Origin: Cytospora piceicola
Taxonomy: Eukaryota; Ascomycota; Sordariomycetes; Diaporthales; Cytosporaceae
Length of the DNA stretch: 64,000 bases
Assembly (NCBI GenBank): GCA_023375675.1
Contig: JALQBC010000007.1
Location: 372,001 to 436,000, forward strand
Direction of reading: 5' to 3'
In this document: positions 10,501 to 21,443 of the stretch, in pieces
Layout of the letters: each line of letters begins with the position of its first letter
How positions within the stretch are numbered: position 1 is the stretch's first letter
Translations under genes and position numbers: made by a program
The notes under the pieces: generated by a model
What the model saw: only the letters and a program-made list of their open reading frames with translations
Databases searched by the model: none
Told to the model about the DNA's origin: nothing

Positions 10501-13114
10501 CGATATAGAGGGCTTGGGCATAATCTCCAAGTAGATCGACGTAGCACTGAGAATAGGCTTGACAAGCATTATGTTGCCAAGACAAAAATAAAATAAAAAG
10601 AAGCATCCGTCTCAAAACATACCACACGCTGTCGCTGTCCGCCAGAAAGGTTCAAGCCCCGGCTTCCTATCTGGGTTTCGTCCCCCTGGGGAAGTACCGA
10701 GATGTCCTCGTCGAGGCAGCAAAGCCGGACGACCTGGTCGTACCAAGCCGGGTCTTCTGGCGAGAAGCCACATATTGCCTCCTTTAGAGTCCCACTTGGC
10801 AGCCACGGCGACTGCGCACAGGAGCCTATGCGCTTCGAAGATACGGATATTGTGCCGCCACCCGTGGGGAGCTCCCCCATGAGGGCCTTGGCGAGTGTTG
10901 TTTTGCCGCTGCCGACCGGCCCGGAACACATGACTATGGACCCTTTCTTGATGTCAAGGTTGACGTTGGTGAGGACCGGAGCCATCGACGAAGTATTGTG
11001 TATCGTGACATTCTCGATGCGAACGGCTGGGGAAGTTTCAGGGGAAGCATCATCCGTCTTCCTCAACACCATTCGCTCGTCGCGTCGAGGGGGCTCCAAG
11101 AGGTACTGCTGAATCCGCTCAAAGGCTGCAAGCGAGCCGACAGCTTGTGGCACGATCGTCATGATCATGTTAGCAGGATGGGTGACCAGTCCGAGGAGCG
11201 CGGTGGTGGTGAATGCGGTCTCGGTGTCAAGAGTCGAGCCGTTCGATGTCGCCAACAAGGCATATAACACGAACGTGATGACGGGAGAGAACATGCCAAG
11301 TGCGTTTGCTACAGGGAAATAGTTAGCAACGTGACCACACGTCAGCGACCACGCAGTGGACATACCGCTCGCGTTGTAGGCGACCATCATCCACCGCACC
11401 TTGCTAGCCATGGCCAATTCCTGGAGTCTCAGGCTGTGGATCAGAGATTCTGTGTATGGCGTTGTACCCAACATCTTCAAGGTTTTGATGGAGCCAAGCA
11501 TCGAGGATGTCATAGCCAGGCGTTTCTGGGTGGCCACGTTCCAGTTCTTTTGCTTGCTCTGCAGGTTCTTGGCCAAATACCGACTCATCCTGGAGCAGAC
11601 TGTGACAACACTCAGCCATTTTTAGATTGAATAATCAACAAATGGATCTCAACACTCACAGAAGATGATCACAAGTGGTACGGGGAAAAGCCAGCCTACT
11701 TCTACGGCCAACATCGATATGCCCAACACGACCTCGACGAGCTGCGCCCATGTCTCATGGAAGAACATTGCGGTCTGGCCCACGTTTTCAGCATCTGTGC
11801 TCATCAATGCCACAGCTCTGCCGTCGTCGTAGCTGGTAGATTGCTGGCTCAAAGACTTGTGGTTGATGAGACCAACGACAGCGCCTCGGATCATGACCCT
11901 GAGCCGGTTCAGGCGGTGTTGATACGCTGCCTTGGATACCTAACAGGAAGCCCAGTCAGTTGCCCAATCCTCGGGCGTACCAAAGGTGAAGAAAGCTTAC
12001 CGCCAAGCCAATATAGACAACAACAGCCATCAAGATGACTGAATAGCCTGCTTTTGAAGACTTCTCTTCCGGTGACGTGCTCAGGTAGCGAATCGCAGTG
12101 CCGATGAGGACCGGTTGGGAATAGCGAAAGATAATGAGAGAAAGGCGAGGGAGGATCGGCGCGAGGAATTGCGGGAGCATGCTCGCGACCAAAACCTTTG
12201 GTAATGTTGCTTTATTACTCGGCTTGACTGCGCAACGGTTAGGAATTATTCTACGGGCCATGCATGGCGTGCGAGTTGAGCCATGGGAAATATTACCTCT
12301 TTGATCCCAAGCCAGCAAGGCCCTGCGCCGCAGCAATCTGGACGAGAGCTCATGGTCAATTGGCGGGAGGCTGTCCTCGGTGAGGATGTCACGGCGTCCT
12401 CGCGCCAGAATGGAGTTGATCCACCAAAAGAAGGTCCTGCTCAGCACACCGGCCAGCTGTTCCGGAGCCCAGTTGCCACGGCCTCCTCGCAGTAACGTTT
12501 CCTTCGATAGGCTTTCGGCAACCAGGAGCACAAACTTGACACAGATGTCCGCGATGGCTGGCAGGGCAGCCCCAAGCGGCAGGGCAACATGTGGCCAGGT
12601 GGTGTTCTCGTACACGGCGGTTCCAAGCCCGGCAGCGTCGCACGCCAGAGTCACAAGTAGGTAGATGACGACGAGGTCTGATGGGCGGACGGACCGCGTA
12701 TGCTCCAGGAACAGCAGTGGGCAGAGGCCGATGCATGCTATGAAGGATGAGATGGCAGACAAGACACTGATATTGAAGTGTGAAGCTGGGGATAGTGCTC
12801 TGGTCAAGAGGATCAGTTGTATGAGTACCAGCACGATGGCAACCGTCTGTCTCAGGGGATTAGTTGCTGCTGCTGGCTGTGACGGCCTATCCTGATGGGA
12901 AATTTCGTCACCACCGTGAATCCCCTTCAGTACGCACTAGTTTGGTATGGCCGCGGTGCTCCGGGACAACCTTGATGGTTTCTCTGCGAAGTTTCCATAA
13001 CCGGAACGGGAGCAGCAATACAAAGAGTATGGAAGACGCGTTGGAGATAAGGTACAGCACATGCGTGAGGTTCATGATGGACTCAGCACCCGTCGATCGC
13101 ACTGCTTCAACCAT
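7583..13114 (-). CDS. ABCC-type full ABC transporter (18 exons)
   Basis: Fungal multidrug-resistance-associated (ABCC/MRP) transporter, probably in plasma or vacuolar membrane; substrate unknown. Exons: 13114-12938, 12846-12297, 12227-12001, 11939-11660, 11599-11366, 11308-10623, 10438-10276, 10218-9976, 9907-9709, 9657-9586, 9533-9483, 9429-9365, 9315-9131, 9076-8769, 8671-8546, 8482-8402, 8325-8145, 8074-7583 (1439 aa, phases all close). N-terminal hydrophobic segments lead to TMD1, NBD1 (GPVGSGKTT, LNLSGGQRQRV, IVLLDDPLSALD), TMD2, and NBD2 (GRTGSGKST, LSTGQLQLLALA, ILLLDEATSSLD, AITHR). NBD1 has Asp after Walker B and NBD2 has Glu, the usual ABCC asymmetry. The start is the first in-frame ATG; an additional 5' exon of about 30 residues may be missing. 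Seventeen introns are very many for such a gene. Confidence 0.9.
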
Positions 13115-13922
13115 TGATGGGAATGAACAGAATAATGTGAGTTCGACAAAGAAAGTAGCCAACGTCAAAGCGCAGTTTCTGGATTATTATCTCGTAAGGT
13201 TGTGGCTATCCAACCTCTCAAGTGCTCAATAGAGGTTTTGTTTACAAACTCGCGGCGAGACAACATTGAAATTCGGGCTTACTGCGCCACTTGAATGCAT
13301 GGGGAGCACGGTGGCCGAGGATACCGAATGATAGCGATGCATGTGCGGATTAGGAAGACTGTTTATGCCCTGCCAAAAAGAGTTGAAGCAGGCAGTTATA
13401 CGTCTGTATATTGCTAGTTGCTATTTCCCCTCTCCTATACTGATGTATGCCTATTTCAAATTGCAAATGTTTGCTTACCATACCAAAGTAAATGTATCGA
13501 AGCGTGCATGATCGGAATATAGGCCTCAATTGTCCAAAGAGGGATATGCGTATCTGGGACAAAGCTGCAGTACCTATACAACATTCGGCACTTCAAAAAA
13601 TTGTTGTTGCACACTTTGGGTATCGTTTACTGCATCACGGCACCGAATCCGCCGGAACTAAGCTTAGTTAAGAAGACATTAATAAACTACGAAGGGCACA
13701 CAGTAGGCGGGATAGCTATATTATAATTACCCATGGGAATTTATATCATACCCATGGGAATTGAGTTCAGACATACACAACCACATCTAGCAAAAAGACA
13801 ACATAGAACAACCCCCACCCACACAGACAATGCCTTGGAAAAACAAATATACTGGCAATAGGGACAGACAATACTCTTGCCACAAAGAGAAATGAATGAA
13901 TGTAAGCAAAACAAAAAGATAT
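13115..13922. other. Intergenic upstream of ABC transporter
   Basis: No gene recognised. Any missing first exon of the ABC transporter would lie in the first few hundred bases. A short direct repeat at 13729-13762 is listed separately. Confidence 0.5.
13729..13762. repeat. Direct repeat of ACCCATGGGAATT
   Basis: The 13-mer occurs at 13729-13741 and 13750-13762, separated by eight AT-rich bases. Each copy contains the palindrome CCCATGGG. Function unknown; it sits about 160 bp from the 3' end of tRNA-Ser. Confidence 0.85.
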
Positions 13923-14026
13923 CGACGCCGGCATGATTCGAACATGCGCCTCCGAAGAGAATAGATAACTGAGAATCCGAAGATTGAATTCTAGTCTATC
14001 GCATTAGACCACTCTGCCACGGCGCC
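13923..14026 (-). tRNA. tRNA-Ser (AGA), with intron
   Basis: Class II tRNA on the minus strand. The acceptor stem is GGCGCCG/CGGCGTC with one G-T pair. The anticodon stem is ATAGA/TCTAT, with loop CTAGAA giving anticodon AGA. An intron of about 22 nt follows position 37. A long variable arm (CTC-TTCG-GAG) and T arm GCATG-TTCGAAT-CATGC confirm the serine type. Confidence 0.9.
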
Positions 14027-14595
14027 CTTGTTGTTGAAAAGTGGGCGCAAACATAGTTTATGTTCTAGAAAATCCACGCAGAGTGGACATGGCCTGGTTG
14101 GTGAGCGGGCGGAATGCTGCCGACTGGATCATGAGCGGGACGTTGCGAAACCACGACTCCACCCGTGGACAACCGGAATGAGACCCTTCTCCCCGATCAG
14201 ATGTCTACACTGACACAGCACCATCATATGCTCAGATGTCTTTTATGGATTAGGTGGGGTCTAAAAAAAACCAAGAAGACTGGCTGACAGTCAAAGTCAC
14301 ATCCCATCGTCCAGCCATGTTGAGCACAGCAAGGCTTACAAACTTCATTACATACCTATTGGCCAACACGTACCGTCTATTATCAGCAGGCGGAGTTTCG
14401 AGTCCTGCGGCCAGTATGGAAATGACAGACTTTTTCCTGAGCCTGACGCCCAACAAAAGCTACGCGAAGGTCCCAAATGACACCCCGCCGGAAGAGGCCC
14501 AGCTGATGATGGGCCTTTTTTCCCCAGGACCCAACCTGCAAAGGGAGGCAGAGAAAATCAGGTGGAAATCAACAGAAAAAAACGGCAGTGCACAT

Positions 14596-14626
14596 GCAAC
14601 TGCAACTGCGACTGCAACTGCAACTG
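14596..14626. repeat. GCAACT hexanucleotide array
   Basis: About five tandem copies of GCAACT, one carrying a single-base change (GCGACT). Confidence 0.9.
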
Positions 14627-15090
14627 ATGTGTTGCAAGGAAAAGTGAAGCTCGGGCGGGCCAGCCAACTTTGGACTGCTGCAGCTTTGTCCCACTGTTTC
14701 CCACTTGTGGCTACTCAGCATTCTCCCGCTATCCAGAAAAAGTCCGCCATTGTCCAATGAGCACACCACATTTCCATTATCGCGATAAACTTCTCGCAAG
14801 GCCGCTTCGTCCCCACTATGGCGGCTGGGCGGCGGGGGAACTGCTGAGATACGGTTTAGTCCGTAGATACAACATACTGCGTATCTGTGCGTAGTGTACA
14901 GTTAGTATCTTGTTTTTACAGTACATACTACAGTACAGTACATACCGCACTCGCATCCCGGTCTCTTGGTATGGATCCGTACAGATTCCCATACCGGCAT
15001 GTCATTTCCTCGAGTTTGGCGCCAGAGTCGTAGTAGCCGATCAGTCCCGTGCTACGCCGTGGATACACGGATACAACAGCACAAAGCAGA

Positions 15091-15126
15091 CAAGCAAGCA
15101 AGACCTGGCAAGCAAGCAAGACCTGG
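15091..15126. repeat. Perfect 18-bp tandem duplication
   Basis: CAAGCAAGCAAGACCTGG occurs twice head to tail, with an internal CAAG repeat. Confidence 0.95.
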
Positions 15127-15398
15127 CGAGCCCTTGCTAGGTCAGCCCGTCCATCGCGGCATCGCAGGGTCTGCTGCGAGAAGCTGCGTCATTACGTATT
15201 ATCCAACTGTTTCTGTATGCAAGACATACATCAGTATCTAAGTATCTACACTACGTGATAGAATCTCTTGGTTTATCGGGGAAACTATTGGGTCCTCCCC
15301 AGCTTCCCTGTCTCCGTTATAATCCCGGCCGACGTCTACCCTCATGAGGTCGAAGTCGTCCGGTCTTGGTCCTCATTGTTGACTTTCCAAACCTTCTC

Positions 15399-15422
15399 AG
15401 AGAGAGAGAGATAGAGAGAGAG
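15399..15422. repeat. GA microsatellite in AVT1 leader
   Basis: An almost perfect AG dinucleotide run with one interruption (GATAG), about 95 bp before the AVT1-like start codon. Confidence 0.9.
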
Positions 15423-15514
15423 CCCATCACCGCCATCCTCTTTGTCGTCCATCTGCTTCTCCCTGCGCCCAGCTCTTCGGCTCAAGAGTTGCCCTCTTCA
15501 CACCACACATCTCC

Positions 15515-18054
15515 ATGTCCGGAAGGCCCAGAATTCCCTCAACATGGGACCAATATGAACGGGGAGGCTCCCCCGGTCGAACAGGGAGCATCTCGACCAA
15601 CGATGGGAGGAGCGTCGCGTTTGAGGACGACTACCTGGGGGAGAGCCCACACGCCGAGGGCGCTGAGGCGTCCGAGAGGGATTTCACACGCATGAGACGC
15701 AGGAGGTGAGCGCAGTGACCTACCTACCTAACCTACCTTTACCCATGTTCGCGCGCCAGGGTCCCCGTTCCGTTTTACTGATTCGTTCAAACCCTCTCCG
15801 CAGATCCTCCGTCTCCAACAGGCTTGCCGCGGTGGCGGATGTCGGCGGCGTCAACAGCATCCGCTCCTTCACGCGCTCCTGGCAGAGAGCAGCCGGCTTC
15901 ACCGAGGTCATCCCGCAGCGGCCCGCCCTGGTCTTCGCGCCCGACCAGGAGCCCCTCGGCGCGCACGACGGCGTACAACAACAACAATACGACAGGAGGG
16001 ACGGGGAGGAGGGGGAGGAGGGGGTCCCGGGGCCCGCGCCCCGCATTTCGCTGCTGCGCCAGCACCTGGAGGCGGCCCCGGGGTCGGCCATCCGCGACGA
16101 CAGCCCGGAGCCGGGGGCGAGCGAGACGCGGCCCCTGCTGCTGCCCGACAGCCACTCCAGCGCGGGGGGGTCCTTCCGGGGCGGCGGCGGCGGCGGCGGC
16201 CACGAGCGGAAGGGGGGAGGGGCGGACTCGGAGCTGCGCCGGACCTTCTCCGTCAGCAGCGGCACCTCCAACGCCCAGTCCATCTTCGCCATCCCGCCGC
16301 AGCTGGCTGCGCCGGACATCGTGGGGAGCTTCGGCTCGTTCCGGAGCTACGGGACCGTCGTGAGCGACGACTCCTACGGCAGGGAGTCCATGGCGCACGC
16401 CGCCGAGGCGTGGCGCCAGCAGCAGGCCGCCGGGAACGTGCCCGACGGGGAGACGCAGCCCATCCTGGTGAAGGAGGTGGAGGACCGTGACGGCAAGATC
16501 GTCCTCACCGTGGAGGGCCAGAGCACGCTGCCGCAGACCATCTTCAACTCTACCAAGTAAGAGGCCCTCTTGCCTGCCGATCGGCGCTCGTTCTCAAGAG
16601 TATGTCAGCTGACAATGTGTGTTTTTTTCTAGCGTTCTGATCGGCGTCGGCCTGCTGAGTCTTCCTATGGGCATGAAATATGCCGGTTGGCTATGCGGCA
16701 TGTTCGTGCTCTTCGGCGCTGCCGCCGTGACTTCGTACACGGCTAAGCTGCTCGCAAAATGCATGGATCTCGACCCCAGCCTGATCACCTTCTCCGATCT
16801 GGCATACATTTCCTTTGGCCGCAACGCGCGGATCGCCACAAGCATCCTCTTCACCATGGAGCTGCTTGCTGCTTGCGTTGCTCTTATCGTTCTCTTCGCT
16901 GATTCCATGGAGCTGCTGTTTAATGGACTGCTGTCCATCACGCAGTGGAAGATCCTGTGTTCCGTTGTTTTGATACCCCTGAATTTCCTGCCCTTGCGGT
17001 TTTTGAGTTTCACAAGCATCATTGGCATCCTGTGCTGCTTCACCAGTAAGTCTTTGACCACAGGACGAAATACCGTCTTTTGAAGTCGGATATCAGCCAG
17101 GTCGCTAACCACACCCCTCCCGCAGTTGTTGCCATCGTGATCATCGATGGCCTGATCAAGCCGCACACTCCGGGCTCGCTCCTCGAGCCCGCGGCCACCT
17201 ACCTGTTCCCGGCCAACTGGCTGACGCTGCCGCTCTCCTTCGGCCTGCTCATGTCGCCCTGGGGCGGCCACGGCGTGTTCCCCAACATCTACCGCGACAT
17301 GCGCCACCCGCACAAGTACGGCCGCGCGGTCAAGCTCACCTTCACCTTCACCTACCTCCTCGACGCGACGGCCGGCGTGGCGGGCCTGCTCATGTTCGGC
17401 GACGACGTCATGGACGCCATCACGTCCAACATCCTGACGACGGCCGGGTACCCCCAGGCCCTGACGTACCTCATGTGCGGCCTCATCGCCATCATCCCCC
17501 TGACCAAGATCCCGCTCAACGCGAGGCCCATCATCTCGACGGCCGAGGTCGTCCTCGGCGTGCACCAGCAGGCCATCGCGGACTCGCCGGCCATGGTGGG
17601 CCGGCCGAGCTACTTCAGGGGCTTGCTGAAGATTGTCATCCGTGTCGTGACGATACTCCTCTTCCTGATGATTGCCATCCTCTTCCCGGCGTTCGACAGC
17701 ATAATGGCCTTCATGGGCAGCGCACTGTGCTTTACAATCTGCGTTACGTGAGTTTTGGCCACACCACTACACCCCCCCCCTGCCCTCCTTTTCTGCTTGT
17801 GTTCCTCCCACCGCACGCGTCTTTGATATCTTCTCCGTTTCATCGCCCTATTTTTTTTCCATCCTACTATCTCTCTCATTTACTAACAACGTCGCTCCAG
17901 CTTGCCCCTGTTGTTCTACCTAAAGCTCTTTAGCGGCCAGATTAAAGGTCTCGAAAGAGCCTCCATATACGCACTACTTGTCATGTCTATCGTTCTCTCA
18001 ACAATAGGCACTGTTTTCTCCTTCCTGCCACGGTCTATGTTAGGATTGGAATGA
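15515..18054 (+). CDS. AVT1: AVT1-like vacuolar amino-acid transporter
   Basis: Member of the amino acid/auxin permease (AAAP) family; yeast Avt1 carries neutral amino acids into the vacuole by proton antiport. Exons are 15515-15705, 15804-16556, 16633-17045, 17126-17747 and 17901-18054, giving 710 aa in frame. The first about 310 residues are hydrophilic, rich in Ser, Gly, Glu and Arg, with an acidic Leu motif region (ETRPLLLPDS) typical of vacuolar sorting. The membrane core begins at NVLIGVGLLSLPMGMKYAGW, the diagnostic first helix. GGHGVFPNIYRDM and further helices follow, to about 11 segments. The exon joins restore each helix without gaps. Substrate preference is inferred from the family only. 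Confidence 0.92.
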
Positions 18055-19646
18055 AGCATGCGATGGTTAGAATAGCTCGGGACACGGAGGAATTTGCTAT
18101 TGCAGGAAGCGAAGAAATAGGAGAAGGCAGTCGGGAACTGGGACCTCAGAGACTGGAGATGCGGACTGATATCCCGAGGTCTGAACCGTCTCGGGAATTT
18201 CAACCTCACCTTGACCACGCCCCACGGCACCATGTATTTGACGATGAACCATGCTTGTATGTCCCTGATTTTCTGATTGTGCGTTCGTTCTCTCTATTCA
18301 GGCCACCTATTATCTTTTAGCATGGAGGCGTCAATGTGTCTGTGACCTGGCTCATGTGGTCGCATGATCAAAGTTTGAGTTTTAAACGCCGTTGTTCTCT
18401 TCTTTACTCCCTCCCTATCTTCTCTCTGACTTCGCTCTACTTCATTGCGTGATCAACCCCCCCCCCTCCCGCCCGCCCTGCCCCTCGGGGGCACCTACGT
18501 CGTTGTACTCGCCCAAGTCGCCACTGTCTGCTACTCTGCCTACTTAGCTCTTGTAGCGAGGTCGCCGTGAAGACCGTTCAGGCACACCCCTTCTTCCTCT
18601 AGCCGCGTTCCGCTTACCGTCCCGCCTCTCAATAAGTTTGTTGCAACGAGCTTCAACTGTGTTATGTAGGTCATACCATGAAACAGGTACCCTGCAAGCC
18701 CTAGGACGAAGAAGCGAGGGATCTGCCCCGGGCCCGATGACTAGTAACAGGGGCGCAGTACCGCTGCGGCGACTATTATTCTTCCGTGCTGGAGATTAAT
18801 GGCTAACTGAATGGAACAGGAAAGACTATTACATATGTAGAACTTGCGTGAGTACGACAACAAGGACGGGCATGTCGGGGAGTTTTGCTTTGAGGCTGAA
18901 CGCCGACCAGCCACAGCTATGATTACATGTGAAGTTGATTGCACAATGCCCTGCCTCAGGTGACACCAGCATGCCACGATTATACAAACTGGCATCGCAG
19001 AGAATGGAGTGATGCTTGCAATGTTCAACGCCGACATCAGGGCACGCATCTTCCTAATGGGAACCGGAACACTTGAGAGGAAAGGACAGATTTGTCAGAA
19101 CCTGGCCTTTCTCTTCCATAGATGTCTCTTCAAGACAGCGTGAGAGGATTGGCACTGAAAGTCAGTGGTAGAGTCGAAGTTCAAGCTTGCATCTTAGTGA
19201 TAAGTCAGAAACCCTATTTATTAGTGGGCACACCCCCTCCTTCTTCATGCTCTGCATCATAACAGAGTCCCCTCCTCAGTAGACTCTATTACGTCCTATA
19301 AAGATCCCTAGCTACAATACTACTATTAACACTCGAACGTACATATAGTTCTCTTTAAATACTATTTACACTACTACTTATAATCTAGTACATGTGAATA
19401 TGAGCTAACATGCACGTAAATAGGCTAAAGGACATCTGGAGTGCTCCTGTGATAATCTTGGTAAATAGCACCTACTTCTGTACCTACATGATAGATATCT
19501 CGACGGCCCAGGCCCGTTTCACAGTGAATACTTGCTATCTTGTATCAAACATCCCGATCCTTCCTGATACGCCTCCCATTCCTGCCAAGTCCTACCTCTC
19601 CATTCGTAAGGTGGCGTTGGGCCACTGCCCGAGAGATGCCTCTGCT
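18055..19646. other. Gene-free, AT-rich toward 19.2-19.5 kb
   Basis: Contains the AVT1-like 3' UTR. From about 19,190 to 19,500 the sequence is strikingly TA-rich (many CTA, TAC and TTA steps), as in decayed repeats of filamentous fungi. No frame could be assigned. Confidence 0.5.
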
Positions 19647-20766
19647 CTACTTTCTCAGCACTTGAGCACTAAGCTCCTTCCACTGCTTTAACATCTGCAA
19701 GACCTCATGGCATTTGGATGATTTAGCCATGCCCTCTGCATGAATAATATACCTTTTATATAGCGGATCCGCTCCTTTGTTAAGCAGCCATCTTACTACA
19801 GCTGCGCCTCTCTCCTCGCCAGCTGCGTAGCAAAGTGGCGTAACCGTAATGCTAATCGTTCCTAATAAGATTGATCAGAGTCTGTTTGATTAACATCTAA
19901 GCTGACCTTGTCGACTAAATGCTGCAACATAGCTGCCGCTCCTAGCCTCTCCACAGAATCCCCGGCCCCGGCCTCGGCCTCAGCGCCAGTGCTTACTTGA
20001 GCTGTGCAGCCTATGGCCTCTTCTCTAAGACCTGTTCCTGGCCGGCCCGAACCGTCCTGATCCTGGCTGCTGACGCCTGGATCAGCACCACGATAGGCCG
20101 CCTGGGAACAAGCCAGGTGCAGCGTCCTCCTGCCAAGCTCTGCCCCCCTGGCCTGGAGCAGCTTGAAAGATTCGACGGACCCATGGACGGCGCATGTCTC
20201 TAACACCGCAGGCGGGCGTGGCTAATACCAGTAATCGTCCTCGCCAAAGTCCACCCTTGCACCGTGGTCGAGGAGCCAGCAGATGAGCTCGTATTCGTTC
20301 TGGTGCCTGAGGCTGAGGACCAAGCTGATGAGCGGTATTTTATTCTGGCTATTATCTGTATTGATCTCCCACCCGTGTTGGACGATTAGGAGTTCGAAGA
20401 GAGGGATGAACGGTTTCTGTGCGACTGCGCCGGGCCCGATGTGCTCTCGCAAATAGCTGGGGCAAGGGGCTCCTTTTCTAGGAGGTAGGCCACCAGGGGC
20501 GTATGGCCGCGTTTGATAGAGGAGGAGAGTGCCCTCATACTGTTAGTAGAGTAGTCACTGGGTTCGCATCGAGCCAGGCGGCGGGCTGCCTCCAGGGCTT
20601 CTATATAGCCCGAGAGGGAGTTTTCCTTGCTGGTTTTGCGGAAGAGCCTTTGAGGATGGAATGGCCTCTTCCCAGGCTGCGATTTCCTGTCTTCTTGGTG
20701 AGTATCTAAGGCTGGAGCTGAGACTGAGGCGTCGTGCCCTTGGGACGATGGCTGGGCCGACTGCAT
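19647..20766 (-). pseudogene. Ankyrin-repeat protein gene, broken
   Basis: Read on the minus strand from the ATG at 20766, three frames carry successive parts of one ankyrin-repeat protein. They are GHTPLVAYLLEKEP; then LFELLIVQHGWEIN, ELICWLLDHGARVD and FKLLQARGAELGRRTLHLA; and finally TPLCYAAGE and VVRWLLNKGADP, ending at a TAG at 19647. A frame change lies near 20450, an in-frame TAG at 20222-20224 and another frame change near 19862, none with usable splice signals. The gene is therefore probably dead. The adjacent AT-rich sequence and the TAG (as from CAG) suggest repeat-induced C-to-T decay, which is an inference. Confidence 0.7.
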
Positions 20767-21443
20767 GCTGTGCTGTGATTAAGGACAGGGCTGGGCAAAG
20801 CAATGTGGGTTGTGTGTCATAGCTCTGCATGGGAACTGATGTTACGTGGTAAGAGACTTATAGTTGGACGGGGACAGTTATATGTGTACATGAGGTGGTG
20901 GCGCGACAGTGCTCCTCCAGCAAATGGAAATCTGGCACTTGAATCAAATCTCACACCGTTGCAAATCAGTGTCCTACAATCTGAAGATGCCAAAAACCGC
21001 CAATTAACTCGGCCCATTTCATAACAGGACTGTCTGGTATTTGCAGCAATCAAGAGAACCAAATGGTATAGTATTACACCGCCCATCCTCTCAACATCTT
21101 ACGCTCTCGACCTCTCTCCTAGTCTGCTAGTCTCCTAGTCGTTCAGTCCCCTCCCAGTCATTGAATGAAGAGGACAGTGTCGGTTTCAAGATTATTGATG
21201 GTCGTCGTAGTTTCGGCATTTGTGGTAATTCAATGAGTCGCTTTGCGCCCTGGATGTATTGCAAACTTAGGTGGAGGTGGACCTCCAGGTATCCGGGGTT
21301 CTTTGCTGTCGATGTGTTGATACACGAGAAAGAATAGTCAAGAACGTTTTAGGCAGTGAGGTGTGCGACGAACATGACGTTGGATGATGGATTACTTTGT
21401 CTAGTAGAGAAGCCAAATGAAGGCCTTCAAGGAGACATTTATA
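20767..21443. other. Intergenic, nothing recognised
   Basis: Lies between the 5' end of the ankyrin pseudogene and the 3' end of the cysteinyl-tRNA synthetase gene. No conserved frame or repeat was seen. Confidence 0.5.

Larger units (their letters stand above)
14027..15514. other. Gene-free region with short repeats, AVT1 promoter
   Basis: No conserved coding frame was seen. It holds a GCAACT array, an 18-bp duplication and a GA microsatellite (each listed). The last few hundred bases are CT-rich and probably form the promoter and 5' UTR of the AVT1-like gene. Confidence 0.55.

Noticed and set aside
15720..16398. Two roughly 200-codon minus-strand frames
   Set aside because: Shadows of the GC-rich AVT1-like N-terminal exon.
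7583..18054. Biosynthetic gene cluster (ABC transporter plus amino-acid transporter)
   Set aside because: No backbone enzyme (PKS, NRPS, terpene cyclase), tailoring genes or cluster-specific regulator nearby.
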